Source: Streptomyces sp. ISL-43
GTDB taxonomy: Bacteria > Actinomycetota > Actinomycetes > Streptomycetales > Streptomycetaceae
DNA: 64,000 nucleotides
Direction of reading: 5' to 3'
NCBI RefSeq assembly: GCF_018614195.1
Contig: NZ_JAGGOT010000028.1
Coordinates: 1 to 64,000 of the forward strand
This document shows, one piece after another, positions 1 to 10,128 of the stretch. Below the pieces are notes generated by a model. The model saw nothing but the letters and a program-made list of their open reading frames with translations. It did no database searches and was not told the origin of the DNA. Position numbers and translations under genes: made by a program. Each line of letters begins with the position of its first letter. The first letter of the stretch is position 1.

Positions 1-1358
1 CGACCCGCGCCCCGGCCCGGCACCCGGACGGGGCCGGCCCCCCGCCCGACCAGCCCGATGCGGCCCGGAACCCGGGTGCGACCGCAGACCCGCAAGGCAG
101 CGCCCAGCCGCGCACCCGGACCCGTACCGCCCCGGAGGCGACCGCACCCGGCCGGGGATCCGCGAGCACGGCCACCCACAGCTCCGCCGCCCCGGCACCC
201 GAACCGCAACAGCCCCCCGCAGGGGATCGCCGGATCGAGGGGCTGCTCCTCGGCCTCGCCGCCGGCGACGCCGCCGGCTGGCCCGCCGCGCGGCATCGCG
301 CCAGCCGGATGCCCGAGTGGACCCGCCGGCTCACCCGCGAGCTCGACACCTTCGCCGAGCAGAACGCCACCACCACCCTCCCCGTCCCCATCGCCCTCAA
401 CCAGCCCCCGGAACCCCTGCGCCTGGGCCCGAGCGACGACGCCGAGTGGGCCGCCTTCGCCGCCGAGTCCGTCCTCAGCGCCGCCGGGGTCCTGCTCAGC
501 GACCTCTCCCGGTCCAGGAGGATGCGCGCCGCCATCGACCTCGCCTGGAACGCCCTGGCCAGCGAGGTCGCGGCGGCGGCGGAGCGCGCGCCCGAAGTCG
601 AGTCCGCCGTCCTCCCCCTGCGCGCCCGGATCTCCGTCCGCGCCGGCCTCGGCAACCTCGCCGCCGGCCTGCGTCCGCCCGCCACCGGCCACGACAACCC
701 GCACTACTTCGACGACGCCGCCTGCATCCGCGCCTGCGTCCTCGCCGTCGTCCACCCCGGCGACCCCCACGCCGCCGCCGACCTCGCCGAGTTCGACGCC
801 CGGTACACCCAGGACGGCGACGGGGTCCACGGCGCCCGCGCCATGGCCGCCGCCATCGCCACCGCCCTCGCCGGCGCGGGCACCGACGCCGCCGTCGACG
901 CCGCACTCGAACAGCTCCCGGAGGCCACCGAGATCGGCCGCAACGCCCGCCACGCCGTCAAACTCGCCCGCGCGGAGCCGACCGGCGGCGCCTTCGCCAT
1001 CGTCCCGCTCCTGGAACACCAGATCGTCGACCACGTCTACAGCTACGGCATCGCCGCCGCCGAGACCGTCCCCGTGGCCCTCGCCCTCGCCACCGCCGCG
1101 CGCGGCCGGGTGTGCGAGGCGGTCCCGGCCGCCGCCTGTCTCTCGCGCGTCGCGGACTCCGCCCCCGCCCTCGCCGGCGCGCTCACCGGCGCCCTCGGCG
1201 GCGGCGACTCGCTCCCCGAGGCCTGGCGCGAGGCCTGCCGCACCCTCTCCGGCTGCGCCCTCCCCCGCCTGGCGGGCACCGACCTCGTCGAACTCGCCGC
1301 CCTGCTCACCCGTACGGAACTCACGTCTCCGAAGCCCCAAGGAATGACCCGAACATGA
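1..1358 (+). CDS. ADP-ribosylglycohydrolase-family protein, divergent (5' end outside window)
   Basis: The frame is open from the first bases, so the start lies upstream and at least 451 residues are visible. The first ~75 are a Pro/Ala/Thr-rich low-complexity stretch. The ARH-like domain starts near base 225 with RIEGLLLGLAAGDAAG, the family's opening glycine/Asp motif. The Asp-Asp motif is present as PSDDAEW instead of the usual TDDT. The C-terminal metal motif, normally G-x-D-x-D-[ST], reads SRVADSAPALAGAL, so its first Asp is Val. I infer that metal binding is impaired or the ligand altered. The stop overlaps the next start by 4 nt (ATGA). It is the first visible gene of a six-gene operon with two other ARH paralogues. 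Family assignment is fairly sure; activity is unknown. Confidence 0.75.
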   Translation, partial: TRAPARHPDGAGPPPDQPDAARNPGATADPQGSAQPRTRTRTAPEATAPGRGSASTATHSSAAPAPEPQQPPAGDRRIEGLLLGLAAGDAAGWPAARHRASRMPEWTRRLTRELDTFAEQNATTTLPVPIALNQPPEPLRLGPSDDAEWAAFAAESVLSAAGVLLSDLSRSRRMRAAIDLAWNALASEVAAAAERAPEVESAVLPLRARISVRAGLGNLAAGLRPPATGHDNPHYFDDAACIRACVLAVVHPGDPHAAADLAEFDARYTQDGDGVHGARAMAAAIATALAGAGTDAAVDAALEQLPEATEIGRNARHAVKLARAEPTGGAFAIVPLLEHQIVDHVYSYGIAAAETVPVALALATAARGRVCEAVPAAACLSRVADSAPALAGALTGALGGGDSLPEAWREACRTLSGCALPRLAGTDLVELAALLTRTELTSPKPQGMTRT

Positions 1359-2515
1359 CGATCGACGACCCCACTCCCACCCTGGACGACAGGATCACCG
1401 GCGCACTCGTCGGAGCCGCCGTCGGCGACGCGCTGGGCGGCCCGGTGGAGGGCTGGAGCCCGGAACGGATCGTGGAACGGCACGGCGGCCGCGTGCGCGG
1501 CATCGTCGGACCGTGGCACGAGGACTGGCGCACGGCCCGGCCGATCGCCCCGTACCACAAGGGCGACGGCCACGTCACCGACGACACCCTCATGACGCAC
1601 GCCCTGGTACGGGTCTACGCGGCCGTACGGGACCATCTGGACGCCTACGCCGTCGCCGAGCACCTCGTCCCGGACCTCATGACCACCCCCCGCTGGATCC
1701 CCGAACTGGAGGCGGACGCCCTCCCCCTCCAGCGGATCTTCCTCGCCGAGAAGTGGATCGTGACCCGGCTGCACTACGGGCACGTGGACCCGCGCGAGGC
1801 GGGCAGCGGCAACATCGTCAACTGCGGCGCCGCGATGTACATGGCGCCGGTCGGCCTCGTCAACGCGGGCAACCCTGCGGGGGCGTACGCGGAGGCGCTG
1901 GACGTCACCGGCGCGCACCAGTCCTCGTACGGGCGGGAGGCGGCGGGCGTCTTCGCTGCGGCGGTGGCGGCGGCCTGCGTGCCGGGCGCCACGGCCGCTT
2001 CGGTCGTCGACCACGCCCTGTCCCTGGCCAAGGACGGCACCCGCTCGGCCATCGCGGCGGTCCGCGAAGCCGCCGCCGGCCACCGGGACTTCGAGTCGGC
2101 CCTGACGCCGCTGCGCGCGGCGGTCGCCCCGTACGACTCGGTGGGCCCGGACTACCGCAAGCCGTCGCTGGGCGCGCGCCGGCCGTCACGCCTGCACTCG
2201 ATCGAGGAGCTCCCGATCGCGCTGGGCATGCTCCTCGTCGCCGACGGGGCGTACGAGGGTTCCGTGCTCGGCTCGGTCAACTACGGCCGGGACTGCGACT
2301 CCATCGCCACCATGGCGGGGGCGATCGCCGGCGCCCTGTCCGGCGAGGCGGCCATCCCGTCGGCCTGGTCCAAGCAGGTCGCGGAGGCCAGCCGCCTCGA
2401 CCTGCACGCTCCTGCGGCGGCGCTGGCCGCGGTGACCCGGGAGGTCTTCGCCCGTGACCGCTCCCGCCGCCGTGCCCACGAGTCGGCCTTCGCCACCCTG
2501 ACGGCCCCCCGATGA
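1355..2515 (+). CDS. ADP-ribosylglycohydrolase family protein
   Basis: A 386-aa ARH/DraG-fold protein with the canonical metal-site motifs intact: [17 protein letters not shown] at the N terminus, [14 protein letters not shown] near residue 70, and [20 protein letters not shown] near residue 310. Family members hydrolyse N- or O-glycosidic bonds to ADP-ribose or related ribosyl groups with a binuclear Mg2+ centre; the substrate here is not known. The start is the ATG that overlaps the preceding stop (ATGA), and its own stop overlaps the next ATG in the same way, so translation is probably coupled. Of the three paralogues it is the closest to a standard ARH enzyme. The downstream ribokinase suggests a free pentose is a product. 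Confidence 0.88.
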   Translation: MTIDDPTPTLDDRITGALVGAAVGDALGGPVEGWSPERIVERHGGRVRGIVGPWHEDWRTARPIAPYHKGDGHVTDDTLMTHALVRVYAAVRDHLDAYAVAEHLVPDLMTTPRWIPELEADALPLQRIFLAEKWIVTRLHYGHVDPREAGSGNIVNCGAAMYMAPVGLVNAGNPAGAYAEALDVTGAHQSSYGREAAGVFAAAVAAACVPGATAASVVDHALSLAKDGTRSAIAAVREAAAGHRDFESALTPLRAAVAPYDSVGPDYRKPSLGARRPSRLHSIEELPIALGMLLVADGAYEGSVLGSVNYGRDCDSIATMAGAIAGALSGEAAIPSAWSKQVAEASRLDLHAPAAALAAVTREVFARDRSRRRAHESAFATLTAPR

Positions 2516-4065
2516 CACCCACCTGCGCGAACCCGGCCGACACCCCCACACACCCGCCGACCACCTGCACGGCCCCGGCCGGCACACCCACCCACCCGCC
2601 GGCCACGTGCGGCGAGCCCGTCCGGCTGACCTGGGTCCAGCCGGAGGACCTGGTCGGCCACGAGTTCCGGCAGGCCGAGCAGGACGGCCGCGCGGACGCG
2701 GCGGAGCCGCTGCTGCGCGTCTGGCTCGCGGCGGGCGGCCACACCGCCCCGGCCCGGGCGGGCGCCTCCGCCGCCCCGGCCCCGCCGGAACTCCGCGCCC
2801 TGGCGGCCGACGTCCTGACGGCCCTGGCGGCCCTGCCCCGCCCCTCGGCCGCCACCGAGCCCGACTCCTGGCCCGGCATCACCGCCACCTGGCCCGAAGA
2901 CACCGGGCCCGGGCCCGAGGCAGTCGCGGGACCGGCCGCCGCCCAATGGCCCGCCCCCGCGGCCCCGGGTACTACAGCGGCCGGCCCCGCGGGCCCCGGC
3001 CCCGACACCCCGCTGCGCCGCAGGCTGGAGGCGGCCTGGGTCGGGCGGGCCGTCGGGTGTGTGCTCGGCAAGCCCGTCGAGAAGCTGCCGCTCGGCGCGA
3101 TCCGGGCGCTGGCCCGGGCCGCCGGGAACTGGCCGCTGGACGACTGGTTCACCGCCGAGGGGGTCCCCGCGGAGCTCCTCGCCGCGCACCCCTGGAACCG
3201 CCGCTCCGCCGCCACCTCCCTCGCCGAGAACATCGACGGCACCCCCGAGGACGACGACCTCAACTACCCCCTGCTCGGCCTGGTCCTCCTGCGGCGCCAC
3301 GGCAAGCGGTTCACCACCGCCGACGTCGGCCGGCTCTGGCTGGACGAGCTCCCGGCCGGCCGCACCTTCACCGCCGAGCGCGTCGCGTACCGCAATCTGC
3401 TCCAAGGGCTGGAGCCGCCGCTCACCGCCACGCACCACAACCCCTTCCGCGAGTGGATCGGCGCCCTCATCCGCGCCGACGTGCACGGCTGGACCAATCC
3501 GGGCGCCCCGGCCGCCGCCGCGGCCCAGGCGTACCGGGACGCCGCCCTCACCCACACCGGCAACGGCGTCTACGCGGCCCTGTTCGTCGCCGCCGCGACC
3601 GCCGCCGCGGCCACCGGCCGGGCCGACGTACACACCGCGCTCCGGGCCGGGCTGGCCGTCGTACCGCCCCGCTCGCGCCTCGCCGAAGCCGTCCGCTTCG
3701 GCATCCGGACAGCCGCGCGGGAGACCGACTTCGATACGGTCGTCGACCACCTCCACGCCCGCTTCGGCCACTACCACTGGGTCCACGCCGTCCCCAACAC
3801 CGCCCTGATCTCCGCCGCCCTCACCCACGCCGACGGCGACTTCACCCACTCCATCTGCCGTGCGGTGTCCGGAGGTTGGGACACCGACTCCAACGGCGCC
3901 ACCGCCGGGGCCCTCGCCGGACTCCTGGCCGGGAGCCCCGAGAACATTCCGCACCGGTGGACCGCCCCGCTGAAGGACCGCCTCGCCACCACCGTCCCCG
4001 GCTTCGACGGCATCGGCTTCGACACCCTCGCCCACCTCACCGCACAGGAGGCAGCACGCTCATGA
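2512..4065 (+). CDS. ADP-ribosylglycohydrolase family protein with N-terminal extension
   Basis: A 517-aa protein. The first ~165 residues are Pro/Ala/Thr-rich and include tandem T-H-P-P-x-T-C type segments and a short non-ARH stretch ([18 protein letters not shown]). The ARH domain follows, with [20 protein letters not shown], the acidic metal motif as [13 protein letters not shown], and the C-terminal metal motif as [19 protein letters not shown]. The key acidic residues therefore look intact, and the protein is likely an active hydrolase, though clearly a different subfamily from its neighbour. It starts and ends in ATGA overlaps with adjacent operon genes. The substrate is unknown. Confidence 0.85.
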   Translation: MTPTCANPADTPTHPPTTCTAPAGTPTHPPATCGEPVRLTWVQPEDLVGHEFRQAEQDGRADAAEPLLRVWLAAGGHTAPARAGASAAPAPPELRALAADVLTALAALPRPSAATEPDSWPGITATWPEDTGPGPEAVAGPAAAQWPAPAAPGTTAAGPAGPGPDTPLRRRLEAAWVGRAVGCVLGKPVEKLPLGAIRALARAAGNWPLDDWFTAEGVPAELLAAHPWNRRSAATSLAENIDGTPEDDDLNYPLLGLVLLRRHGKRFTTADVGRLWLDELPAGRTFTAERVAYRNLLQGLEPPLTATHHNPFREWIGALIRADVHGWTNPGAPAAAAAQAYRDAALTHTGNGVYAALFVAAATAAAATGRADVHTALRAGLAVVPPRSRLAEAVRFGIRTAARETDFDTVVDHLHARFGHYHWVHAVPNTALISAALTHADGDFTHSICRAVSGGWDTDSNGATAGALAGLLAGSPENIPHRWTAPLKDRLATTVPGFDGIGFDTLAHLTAQEAARS

Positions 4066-5024
4066 CGGCCATCGCCGTGCTCGGCAGTACCAACATGGAC
4101 CTCGTCGCCTACGTCCCCAAGGCCCCCCGGCTCGGGGAGACCGTCACCGGCCGCGCCTTCCGCACGGTCCCCGGCGGCAAGGGCGCCAACCAGGCCGTCG
4201 CCGCCGCCCGCGCCGGCGCGGAGGTGGTGATGATCGGCGCGGTCGGGACCGACGAGTTCGGCGTACGGCTGCGCTCCGCGCTCGCGGCGGCCGGGGTGGA
4301 GACCTCGGCCCTGCGCACCGTCGAGGGTGCCAGTGGCACCGCGCACATCACCGTGGACGACGAGGGCGGCAACAGCATCATCGTCATCCCCGGCGCCAAC
4401 GCCCGCGTCACCGGCCTGGAGGCGGGCGACGCCTCCCGCATCGGCGCCGCCGACTCCCTCCTCCTCCAGCTCGAACTCCCCCTGGAGGCCGTGCTCGCCG
4501 GCGCTCTGGCCGCCCGCGCCCACGGCGTCCGTACGATCCTCACCCCGGCCCCGGCCCAGCCGCTGCCGGCCGAACTCCTCGCCGCGACCGACCTGTTGGT
4601 GCCCAACGAGCACGAGGCCGCCACGCTCACCGGCCTCACCGACCCCCGCCAGGCCGCCGAAGCACTGCTGAACCTCGTGCCGGAGGTGGTCGTCACCCTC
4701 GGTGCGGCCGGGGCCCTGTACGCCGCCCGCGGCCGCGAGCCGCTGACCGTGCCGGCCCCCCGCGCGCGGGCCGTGGACACCACCGCCGCCGGGGACACCT
4801 TCGTCGGCGCGCTCGCCGTGGCGCTGGGCGAGGGCCGGCCGATGCCGGAGTCCCTGCGCTGGGCCTCGGCGGCGGCCGCGCTGTCGGTCCAGCGGCCCGG
4901 CGCGCAGGACTCGATGCCGAGCCGCGCGGAGACCGACGCCGCCTTCGGGGACCTCGCGGATCCCACGGATCCCGCGGACTCCGCTGAGCTGTCGGACTTC
5001 CTGGAGCGGGAGGCCCAGGCGTGA
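4062..5024 (+). CDS. rbsK: Ribokinase (PfkB family)
   Basis: A 320-aa PfkB-fold sugar kinase. [20 protein letters not shown] and the [17 protein letters not shown] signature mark the ribokinase branch. The C-terminal [17 protein letters not shown] carries the catalytic Asp and anion hole. Ribokinases phosphorylate D-ribose at O5 to ribose 5-phosphate using ATP. The gene is translationally coupled on both sides (ATGA upstream, GTGA downstream). Next to three ARH-fold hydrolases, the simplest reading is that it captures ribose released from a ribosylated compound. A nucleoside or other pentose as substrate cannot be excluded. No transporter is visible in the part of the operon inside the window. 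Confidence 0.88.
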   Translation: MTAIAVLGSTNMDLVAYVPKAPRLGETVTGRAFRTVPGGKGANQAVAAARAGAEVVMIGAVGTDEFGVRLRSALAAAGVETSALRTVEGASGTAHITVDDEGGNSIIVIPGANARVTGLEAGDASRIGAADSLLLQLELPLEAVLAGALAARAHGVRTILTPAPAQPLPAELLAATDLLVPNEHEAATLTGLTDPRQAAEALLNLVPEVVVTLGAAGALYAARGREPLTVPAPRARAVDTTAAGDTFVGALAVALGEGRPMPESLRWASAAAALSVQRPGAQDSMPSRAETDAAFGDLADPTDPADSAELSDFLEREAQA

Positions 5025-6214
5025 AAGGCCCCGCCCCCCTGCGAGGGCTCCGCGTCCTCGACCTCGCCACCCTCTTCGCCGGCCCCTTCGCCGCCACCCT
5101 CCTCGGCGACTTCGGCGCCGAGGTCGTCAAGGTCGAGCACCCGCGCCGCCCCGACCCCTCCCGCGGCCACGGCCCCGCCAAGGACGGCATCGGCCTCTGG
5201 TGGAAACTGCTCGGCCGGAACAAGCGGACGATGACCCTCGACCTGTCCACCCCCGGCGGCCGGGACACCCTGCTGCGGCTGGCCGCCACCGCCGACGTGG
5301 TCATCGAGAACTTCCGCCCCGGCACCCTGGAGCGCTGGGGGCTCGGCTGGGCCGAGCTGTCCGCCGCCAACCCGCGGCTGATCCTGACCCGCGTGACGGC
5401 CTTCGGCCAGGAGGGCCCGTACGCCCACCGGCCCGGCTTCGGCACCCTGGCGGAGGCGATGAGCGGCTTCGCGGCGATCACCGGGGATCCGGACGGGCCG
5501 CCGACGCTGCCGCCCTTCGGGCTCGCGGACTCGATCGCCGCGCTGACCACCGCGTACGCCGTGATGACGGCGCTCGCCGGCCGCGACCGCACCGGGCACG
5601 GGCAGGTGGTGGACCTCGCGATCATCGAGCCGATCCTGACGGTCCTCGGGCCGCACCCCCTCTGGTACGACCAGCTCGGCTACGTCCAGCCGCGCACCGG
5701 GAACCGTTCCACCAACAACGCCCCCCGCAACACCTACCGCAGCGCGGACGGGCGCTGGCTGGCGGTCTCCACCTCCGCCCAGTCGATCGCCGAGCGCGTG
5801 ATGCGGCTCGTGGGCCGGCCCGAGCTGATCTCCGAGCCCTGGTTCACGGACGGCGCCGGGCGGGCCGCCCACGCGGACGTCCTCGACGACGCGGTCGGCG
5901 GCTGGATCGCCCGGCACAAGGCGGACGAGGTGGTGGCGGCGTTCGAGGATGCCGAGGCGGCCGTCGCGCTGGTCTACGACGTACGGGACGTGATGGCCGA
6001 TCCCCAGTACGCGGCCCTGGACACGGTCACCGAGGTCGAGGATCCCGAACTCGGCCCGATCCGCATGCAGAACGTCCTCTTCCGGCTCTCCGAGACCCCC
6101 GGTTCCATCCGCTGGGCGGGCCGCCCGCACGGCGCGGACACCGACGCCCTCCTCACCGAACTCGGTCTGTCCGCGGCCGAGATCACCGCTCTCCGCACGG
6201 AAGGGGCCCTGTGA
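5021..6214 (+). CDS. CaiB/BaiF family (class III) CoA-transferase
   Basis: A 397-aa protein starting with GTG in a GTGA overlap with the ribokinase stop. The N-terminal Rossmann segment [20 protein letters not shown] and [12 protein letters not shown] are typical of class III CoA-transferases. [17 protein letters not shown] and the [14 protein letters not shown] segment, which carries the expected catalytic Asp, support an active enzyme. Family members move CoA between a CoA-thioester and a free carboxylic acid without ping-pong release. The following gene is a CitE-like lyase. CaiB plus CitE-type pairs commonly activate and then cleave a hydroxy-dicarboxylic acid (malyl-CoA or citramalyl-CoA type chemistry); that role here is an inference. 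Confidence 0.88.
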   Translation: MKGPAPLRGLRVLDLATLFAGPFAATLLGDFGAEVVKVEHPRRPDPSRGHGPAKDGIGLWWKLLGRNKRTMTLDLSTPGGRDTLLRLAATADVVIENFRPGTLERWGLGWAELSAANPRLILTRVTAFGQEGPYAHRPGFGTLAEAMSGFAAITGDPDGPPTLPPFGLADSIAALTTAYAVMTALAGRDRTGHGQVVDLAIIEPILTVLGPHPLWYDQLGYVQPRTGNRSTNNAPRNTYRSADGRWLAVSTSAQSIAERVMRLVGRPELISEPWFTDGAGRAAHADVLDDAVGGWIARHKADEVVAAFEDAEAAVALVYDVRDVMADPQYAALDTVTEVEDPELGPIRMQNVLFRLSETPGSIRWAGRPHGADTDALLTELGLSAAEITALRTEGAL

Positions 6215-7032
6215 TCCTGACCTGGCTCTACGTCCCCGGCGACCGCCCCGAGGTGGTCGCCAAGGCCCTGCACGCCGGAGCCGACGCCGTCATCGTGGAC
6301 CTGGAGGACGCGGTGTCGGCCTCCCGCAAGGAGTACGCCCGCCGCGCCACCGCCGAACTGCTCGACACCCGCCACCCGGTACCGGTCCACGTCCGCGTCA
6401 ATGCCCTGGACTCCCCCTGGGGCGGCGCCGACCTCACCGCCCTCGCCGGGCTCCGGGGCCTCGCCGGCCTGCGGCTGCCCAAGATCTCCGCGCCCGGGCA
6501 GATCGTCGCCACGGCCGAACGCGCCGGCGGGGTGCCCCTGCACGCCCTGCTGGAATCGGCGATCGGCGTGGAACGGGCCTACGAGATCGCCCGCGCGCAC
6601 CCCGCCCTGCGCGGGCTGTCCCTGGGCGAGGCGGACCTGCGGGCCGACCTCGGCGTCACCTCGGAGGCGGGCCTGGACTGGCCGCGCTCGCGGGTGGTCG
6701 TCGCGGCCCGCGCGGCCGGGCTCGCGCCGCCGGCCCAGTCCGTGTTCCCCGACATCCGGGACCTGGAGGCGCTGGCCGCCTCCTGTGCCCGGGGCCGCTC
6801 GCTGGGCTTCCTCGGGCGCGCGGCGATCCATCCGCGCCAGCTCCCGGTGATCGAGCGGGCCTACCTGCCCGGCCCGGCGGAGGTCGTGGCGGCCGAGGAG
6901 ATCGTGGCCGCGGCCCGGCGCACTCCGGGCGCGGTGGCCCTCCCCGACGGCCGCTTCGTCGACCCGGCGATGCTGGCCGGCGCGGAACGGGTCGTCGCCC
7001 TGGCCCGCCGGGACGCGCCCGTACTCTCCTGA
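6211..7032 (+). CDS. HpcH/HpaI aldolase / CitE-like CoA-ester lyase
   Basis: A 273-aa TIM-barrel lyase starting with GTG in a GTGA overlap with the CoA-transferase stop. LYVPGDRPEVVAKALHAGAD and VIVDLEDAVSASRKEYAR are diagnostic of the CitE/malyl-CoA lyase family, followed by LHALLESAIGVERAYEIA with the Mg2+-binding Glu and by LGEADLRADLGV. The C-terminal GFLGRAAIHPRQLPVIERAY is also typical. The family cleaves beta-hydroxyacyl-CoA thioesters to acetyl-CoA or propionyl-CoA plus a 2-oxoacid. It ends the operon and is followed by a strong hairpin. The exact thioester cannot be read from sequence. Confidence 0.87.
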   Translation: MILTWLYVPGDRPEVVAKALHAGADAVIVDLEDAVSASRKEYARRATAELLDTRHPVPVHVRVNALDSPWGGADLTALAGLRGLAGLRLPKISAPGQIVATAERAGGVPLHALLESAIGVERAYEIARAHPALRGLSLGEADLRADLGVTSEAGLDWPRSRVVVAARAAGLAPPAQSVFPDIRDLEALAASCARGRSLGFLGRAAIHPRQLPVIERAYLPGPAEVVAAEEIVAAARRTPGAVALPDGRFVDPAMLAGAERVVALARRDAPVLS

Positions 7033-7057
7033 GCGACGGGGCGTCGGCCGCCCGCGG

Positions 7058-7103
7058 AAAACGGGAGGGGCGCCGCGCGGATGCGCGGCGCCCCTCCCGT
7101 TTC
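7058..7103. terminator. Bidirectional hairpin terminator
   Basis: A 20-bp perfect inverted repeat (left arm 7059-7078, loop 7079-7082, right arm 7083-7102), flanked by A and T runs. It lies between the plus-strand CitE-like gene and the minus-strand lgt, so it can end transcription from both sides. Confidence 0.88.
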
Positions 7104-7117
7104 GACCGGAACCCCGG

Positions 7118-8122
7118 TCAGAGCTTCTTGGCCTCGGTGGCCTCGGCCTTGTCCTTGCCGTCGGCTTCGGCGCCGGCGGCTTCGCCTTCGACCTCGGCCT
7201 CGGCGTCCTTCGGCTCGTCCTCGGGCCCGTCCTCGGCCTCGCCGTCCTTCGCCTCGGCTCCACCGTCCTCGGCCGGGGCGTCCCCGTCCTTGGCCCCGGC
7301 CACGGCGCCGGCGTTCGGCTCGACGATCTCCTCGCGGCCCGGCCGCAGCTTCGCCGACAGCACGAGGTAGACCACGGCGAGCACGAAGACCACGATCGAG
7401 GTCCACACGTTGAGCCGCAGGCCCAGGATGAGGTGGGCCTCGTCGACCCGCAGGTACTCGGTCCAGACGCGGCCCAGGCAGTACGCGGCGACGTACAGCG
7501 CGAACGCCCGCCCGTGTCCGAGCTTGAAGCGGCGGTCGGCCCAGATCACCAGCAGGGCGACGCCGACGCACCAGAGCGACTCGTAGAGGAAGGTCGGGTG
7601 GTAGGTGCCCGCGACCCGGTTGGGGCCGTCGGTGATCTCCACCGCCCACGGCAGTTCGGTGGCGCGGCCGTAGAGCTCCTGGTTGAACCAGTTGCCCCAG
7701 CGCCCGCAGGCCTGGGCCAGCGCGATACCGGGAGCCAGGGCGTCCGCCCAGGCCGGCAGCGGGATCCCGCGCAGCCGGCAGCCGATCCAGGCACCGACCG
7801 CGCCCAGCGCGATCGCGCCCCAGATGCCGAGGCCGCCCTCCCAGATCTTGAAGGCGTCGACCCAGTCGCGGCCCTCGCCGAAGTAGAGCTGGTAGTCGGT
7901 GATCACGTGGTAGAGGCGACCGCCGACCAGGCCGAACGGCACCGCCCACACGGCGATGTCCGCGACCGTGCCCGGCTTTCCGCCCCGGGCTACCCAGCGC
8001 TTGTTGCCGAGCCAGACGGCGACGAAGACGCCGATGATGATGCAGAACGCGTAGCCGCGCAGCGGGATCGGTCCGAGATGGAGCACGCCCGTCGACGGAC
8101 TGGGAATGAAGGCAAGGTTCAT
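7118..8122 (-). CDS. lgt: Prolipoprotein diacylglyceryl transferase
   Basis: A 334-aa integral membrane enzyme that transfers diacylglyceryl from phosphatidylglycerol to the lipobox Cys of prolipoproteins, the first step of lipoprotein maturation. The Lgt signature GRWGNWFNQELYGRATELPW is present, with RGYAFCIIIGVF, VGGRLYHVITD and HPTFLYESLW. About seven hydrophobic segments are visible. The last ~70 residues are an Asp/Glu/Ala/Lys-rich tail with no obvious fold. I place the start at the ATG giving MNLAFIPSPS; an upstream in-frame ATG would add 18 residues without homology. The second lipoprotein enzyme, lspA, is also in this window. Confidence 0.95.
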   Translation of the reverse strand: MNLAFIPSPSTGVLHLGPIPLRGYAFCIIIGVFVAVWLGNKRWVARGGKPGTVADIAVWAVPFGLVGGRLYHVITDYQLYFGEGRDWVDAFKIWEGGLGIWGAIALGAVGAWIGCRLRGIPLPAWADALAPGIALAQACGRWGNWFNQELYGRATELPWAVEITDGPNRVAGTYHPTFLYESLWCVGVALLVIWADRRFKLGHGRAFALYVAAYCLGRVWTEYLRVDEAHLILGLRLNVWTSIVVFVLAVVYLVLSAKLRPGREEIVEPNAGAVAGAKDGDAPAEDGGAEAKDGEAEDGPEDEPKDAEAEVEGEAAGAEADGKDKAEATEAKKL

Positions 8123-8200
8123 GGCAAGACCCGACGCTACCTTGCCGGACGGTGGGGACGGCAACCCGTCCGGCAAGCTGCTGCCGAATCGAGACGGCCG

Positions 8201-9187
8201 TCAGTGGTCCATGGGCATCCCGGAGTGCGCCGGGGAGCGGTCGGCGGAGCCCGCGGATCCCGTGGACGTACGCCCGGCCGAGCGCGCCGAAGCGGAGGAG
8301 GACGGGGCCGCGGGAGAGGCCGCGCGGCCGGACGAGGCCTTCGCCGAGCCCGATGGGGACGGCGACGCGGAGGCGGACGGGGACGCGGAGGTCTTGGCAC
8401 CGCCCGTGCCGGCCGCCTCGACCTTCTCCTTCAGCTTCTGCGGGGTCAGCGGGTTGGCCTTGTCCCCGAAGATGTCCTTGCCGTCGAGCAGCACGGTCGG
8501 GGTCCCGCGGAAACTCCCGGCACGGAAGGCGTCCTGCGACTTCTTCACCCAGCTGTCGTGCGTGCCGTCCTCGACGCACGTGCGGAACGCCGGGGTGTCC
8601 AGCCCGTCGACCTTGCCGGCCAGCTCCAGCAGCTTGGCGTTCTTCCCGTAGGCGTCATCGGTCTCCTCGGGCTGGTTCTCGAAGAGGACGTCGTGGTACG
8701 GGGAGAACGTGCCGGCGTCCTGCGCGCAGGCGGCCGCGTTCGCGCTCCTGAGCGAGCCGCTGCCGCCCATGTTCCCGTCGATCAGGGTGACGAGGTGGTA
8801 CTCGACCTTGAGGAGCCCCTTGCCCTCCAGCTCGTGGACGGTGTCCCGGTAGTTGGTCTCGAAGGACTTGCAGGCCGGGCAGCGGAAGTCCTCCCACACG
8901 GTCAGTGTCGAGGGGGCCTCGCTCTTGCCGGTCTGGATGGCGAGCGCGTCGGTGCCGGTGGCCCCCGAGGGGGCGACCAGCGGGCCCCCCTTCGCGGAGG
9001 AGCCGCCCTTGCCCGTGTTCGCCGCGATCAGGCCGACGACGGCCGCCAGGCCGAGTACGCCGACCACCGCCGCCGACACGACGAGGGTCCGCCGGCGCTT
9101 GTCCTTGGCCTTCTGCCTCTCGCGCTCCAGCTGGAGTCGCTCGCGGGCCGATCGTTTCGTCGCATCGCGGTTCGCACCGTCGTTCAT
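8201..9187 (-). CDS. Membrane-anchored DsbA-like thioredoxin-fold protein
   Basis: About 328 aa. A basic N terminus (ARERLQLERERQKAKDKRRR) precedes one transmembrane helix (TLVVSAAVVGVLGLAAVVGL), so the body is extracytoplasmic. The thioredoxin-like domain carries the redox motif FRCPACKSFE (C-x-x-C), then GGSGSLRSANAAACAQDAG and SFRGTPTVLLDGK with the cis-Pro loop. The C terminus is a Ser/Ala/Pro-rich tail. Its likely role is disulfide formation or isomerisation in exported proteins. The ATG is chosen; an in-frame GTG at 9196 is equally possible and no strong ribosome-binding site separates them. It lies 78 bp upstream of lgt and may be cotranscribed with it. A second protein of this type is encoded at 37726-38523. 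Confidence 0.87.
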   Translation of the reverse strand: MNDGANRDATKRSARERLQLERERQKAKDKRRRTLVVSAAVVGVLGLAAVVGLIAANTGKGGSSAKGGPLVAPSGATGTDALAIQTGKSEAPSTLTVWEDFRCPACKSFETNYRDTVHELEGKGLLKVEYHLVTLIDGNMGGSGSLRSANAAACAQDAGTFSPYHDVLFENQPEETDDAYGKNAKLLELAGKVDGLDTPAFRTCVEDGTHDSWVKKSQDAFRAGSFRGTPTVLLDGKDIFGDKANPLTPQKLKEKVEAAGTGGAKTSASPSASASPSPSGSAKASSGRAASPAAPSSSASARSAGRTSTGSAGSADRSPAHSGMPMDH

Positions 9188-9211
9188 GTCGCTCACGTTC
9201 GGCCAAACGAA

Positions 9212-9239
9212 GCAGGGAGGCACTCTCGTGCCTCCCTGC
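9212..9239 (-). terminator. Hairpin terminator downstream of trpA
   Basis: Perfect 12-bp stem (9212-9223 with 9228-9239) and 4-nt loop. On the minus strand it is followed by a T-rich stretch (TTCGTTT). It separates the trp genes from the DsbA-like gene. Confidence 0.78.
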
Positions 9240-9291
9240 CCCTACTTCCACCCGATCGGGCTACAGAACCCGCTCAGGGGTCCGCGTCTTT

Positions 9292-9318
9292 GATCGAACG
9301 CGCCGCGATCGAACGCGC
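9292..9318. repeat. 12-bp direct repeat after trpA
   Basis: GATCGAACGCGC occurs twice (9292-9303 and 9307-9318) at a 15-bp period, directly after the trpA stop. No function is evident. Confidence 0.6.
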
Positions 9319-9319
9319 G

Positions 9320-10128
9320 TCAGCTCCTGCGGACGCCCTCCGCCAGCTCGCCCGCCAGCGCCCGTACGGCGGCCAGCCCGGCCGGCAGGTCCGGCGCGTC
9401 CAGCAGCAGCTTCACGAAGGCCGAGCCGACGATCACCCCGTCGGCGAAGCCCGCGACCTCCTTGGCCTGGGTGGCGTTGGAGACGCCGAGGCCGACGCAG
9501 ACCGGGAGTTCGCTGGTGGCGCGGGTGCGGCGCACCAGGTCGGCGGCCTGGTCGCCGACCGACTCGCGGGTGCCGGTGACGCCCATGAGGGAGGCGGCGT
9601 AGACGAAGCCGGAGCCGGCCGCCGTGATGGTGGCGAGGCGCTCGTCCTTGCTGCTGGGGGCCACGACGAAGACGGTCGCGAGACCCTGCTTGGCCGCGTG
9701 CTCGCGCCACAGCGCGGACTCCTGGACCGGCAGGTCGGGCAGGATGCAGCCCGCGCCGCCGGCCGCGGCGAGCTCGGCGGTGAACCGCTCGACGCCGTAG
9801 CGGTCGATGGGGTTCCAGTACGTCATGACCAGGATCGGGGCGCCGGTGGCCTCGTGCGCCTCGCGGACGGTCCGGATCGTGTCCGCGATCTTGACTCCGC
9901 CGCGCAAGGCGATGTCGTCGGCGGTCTGGATGATCGCGCCGTCCAGGACCGGGTCGCTGTGCGGGAGGCCGATCTCGACCACGTCCGCGCCGCCGGCGAT
10001 GACGGCCTTGACGGCCTCGATGGCCCCGTCCACGGTCGGGAAGCCGGCCGGGAGGTAGGCGACGAGGGCCGCGCGGTCCTCGGACTTCGCCTTCGCCAGC
10101 GTGGCCGAGAGGAGTTCGATGTTGCCGC

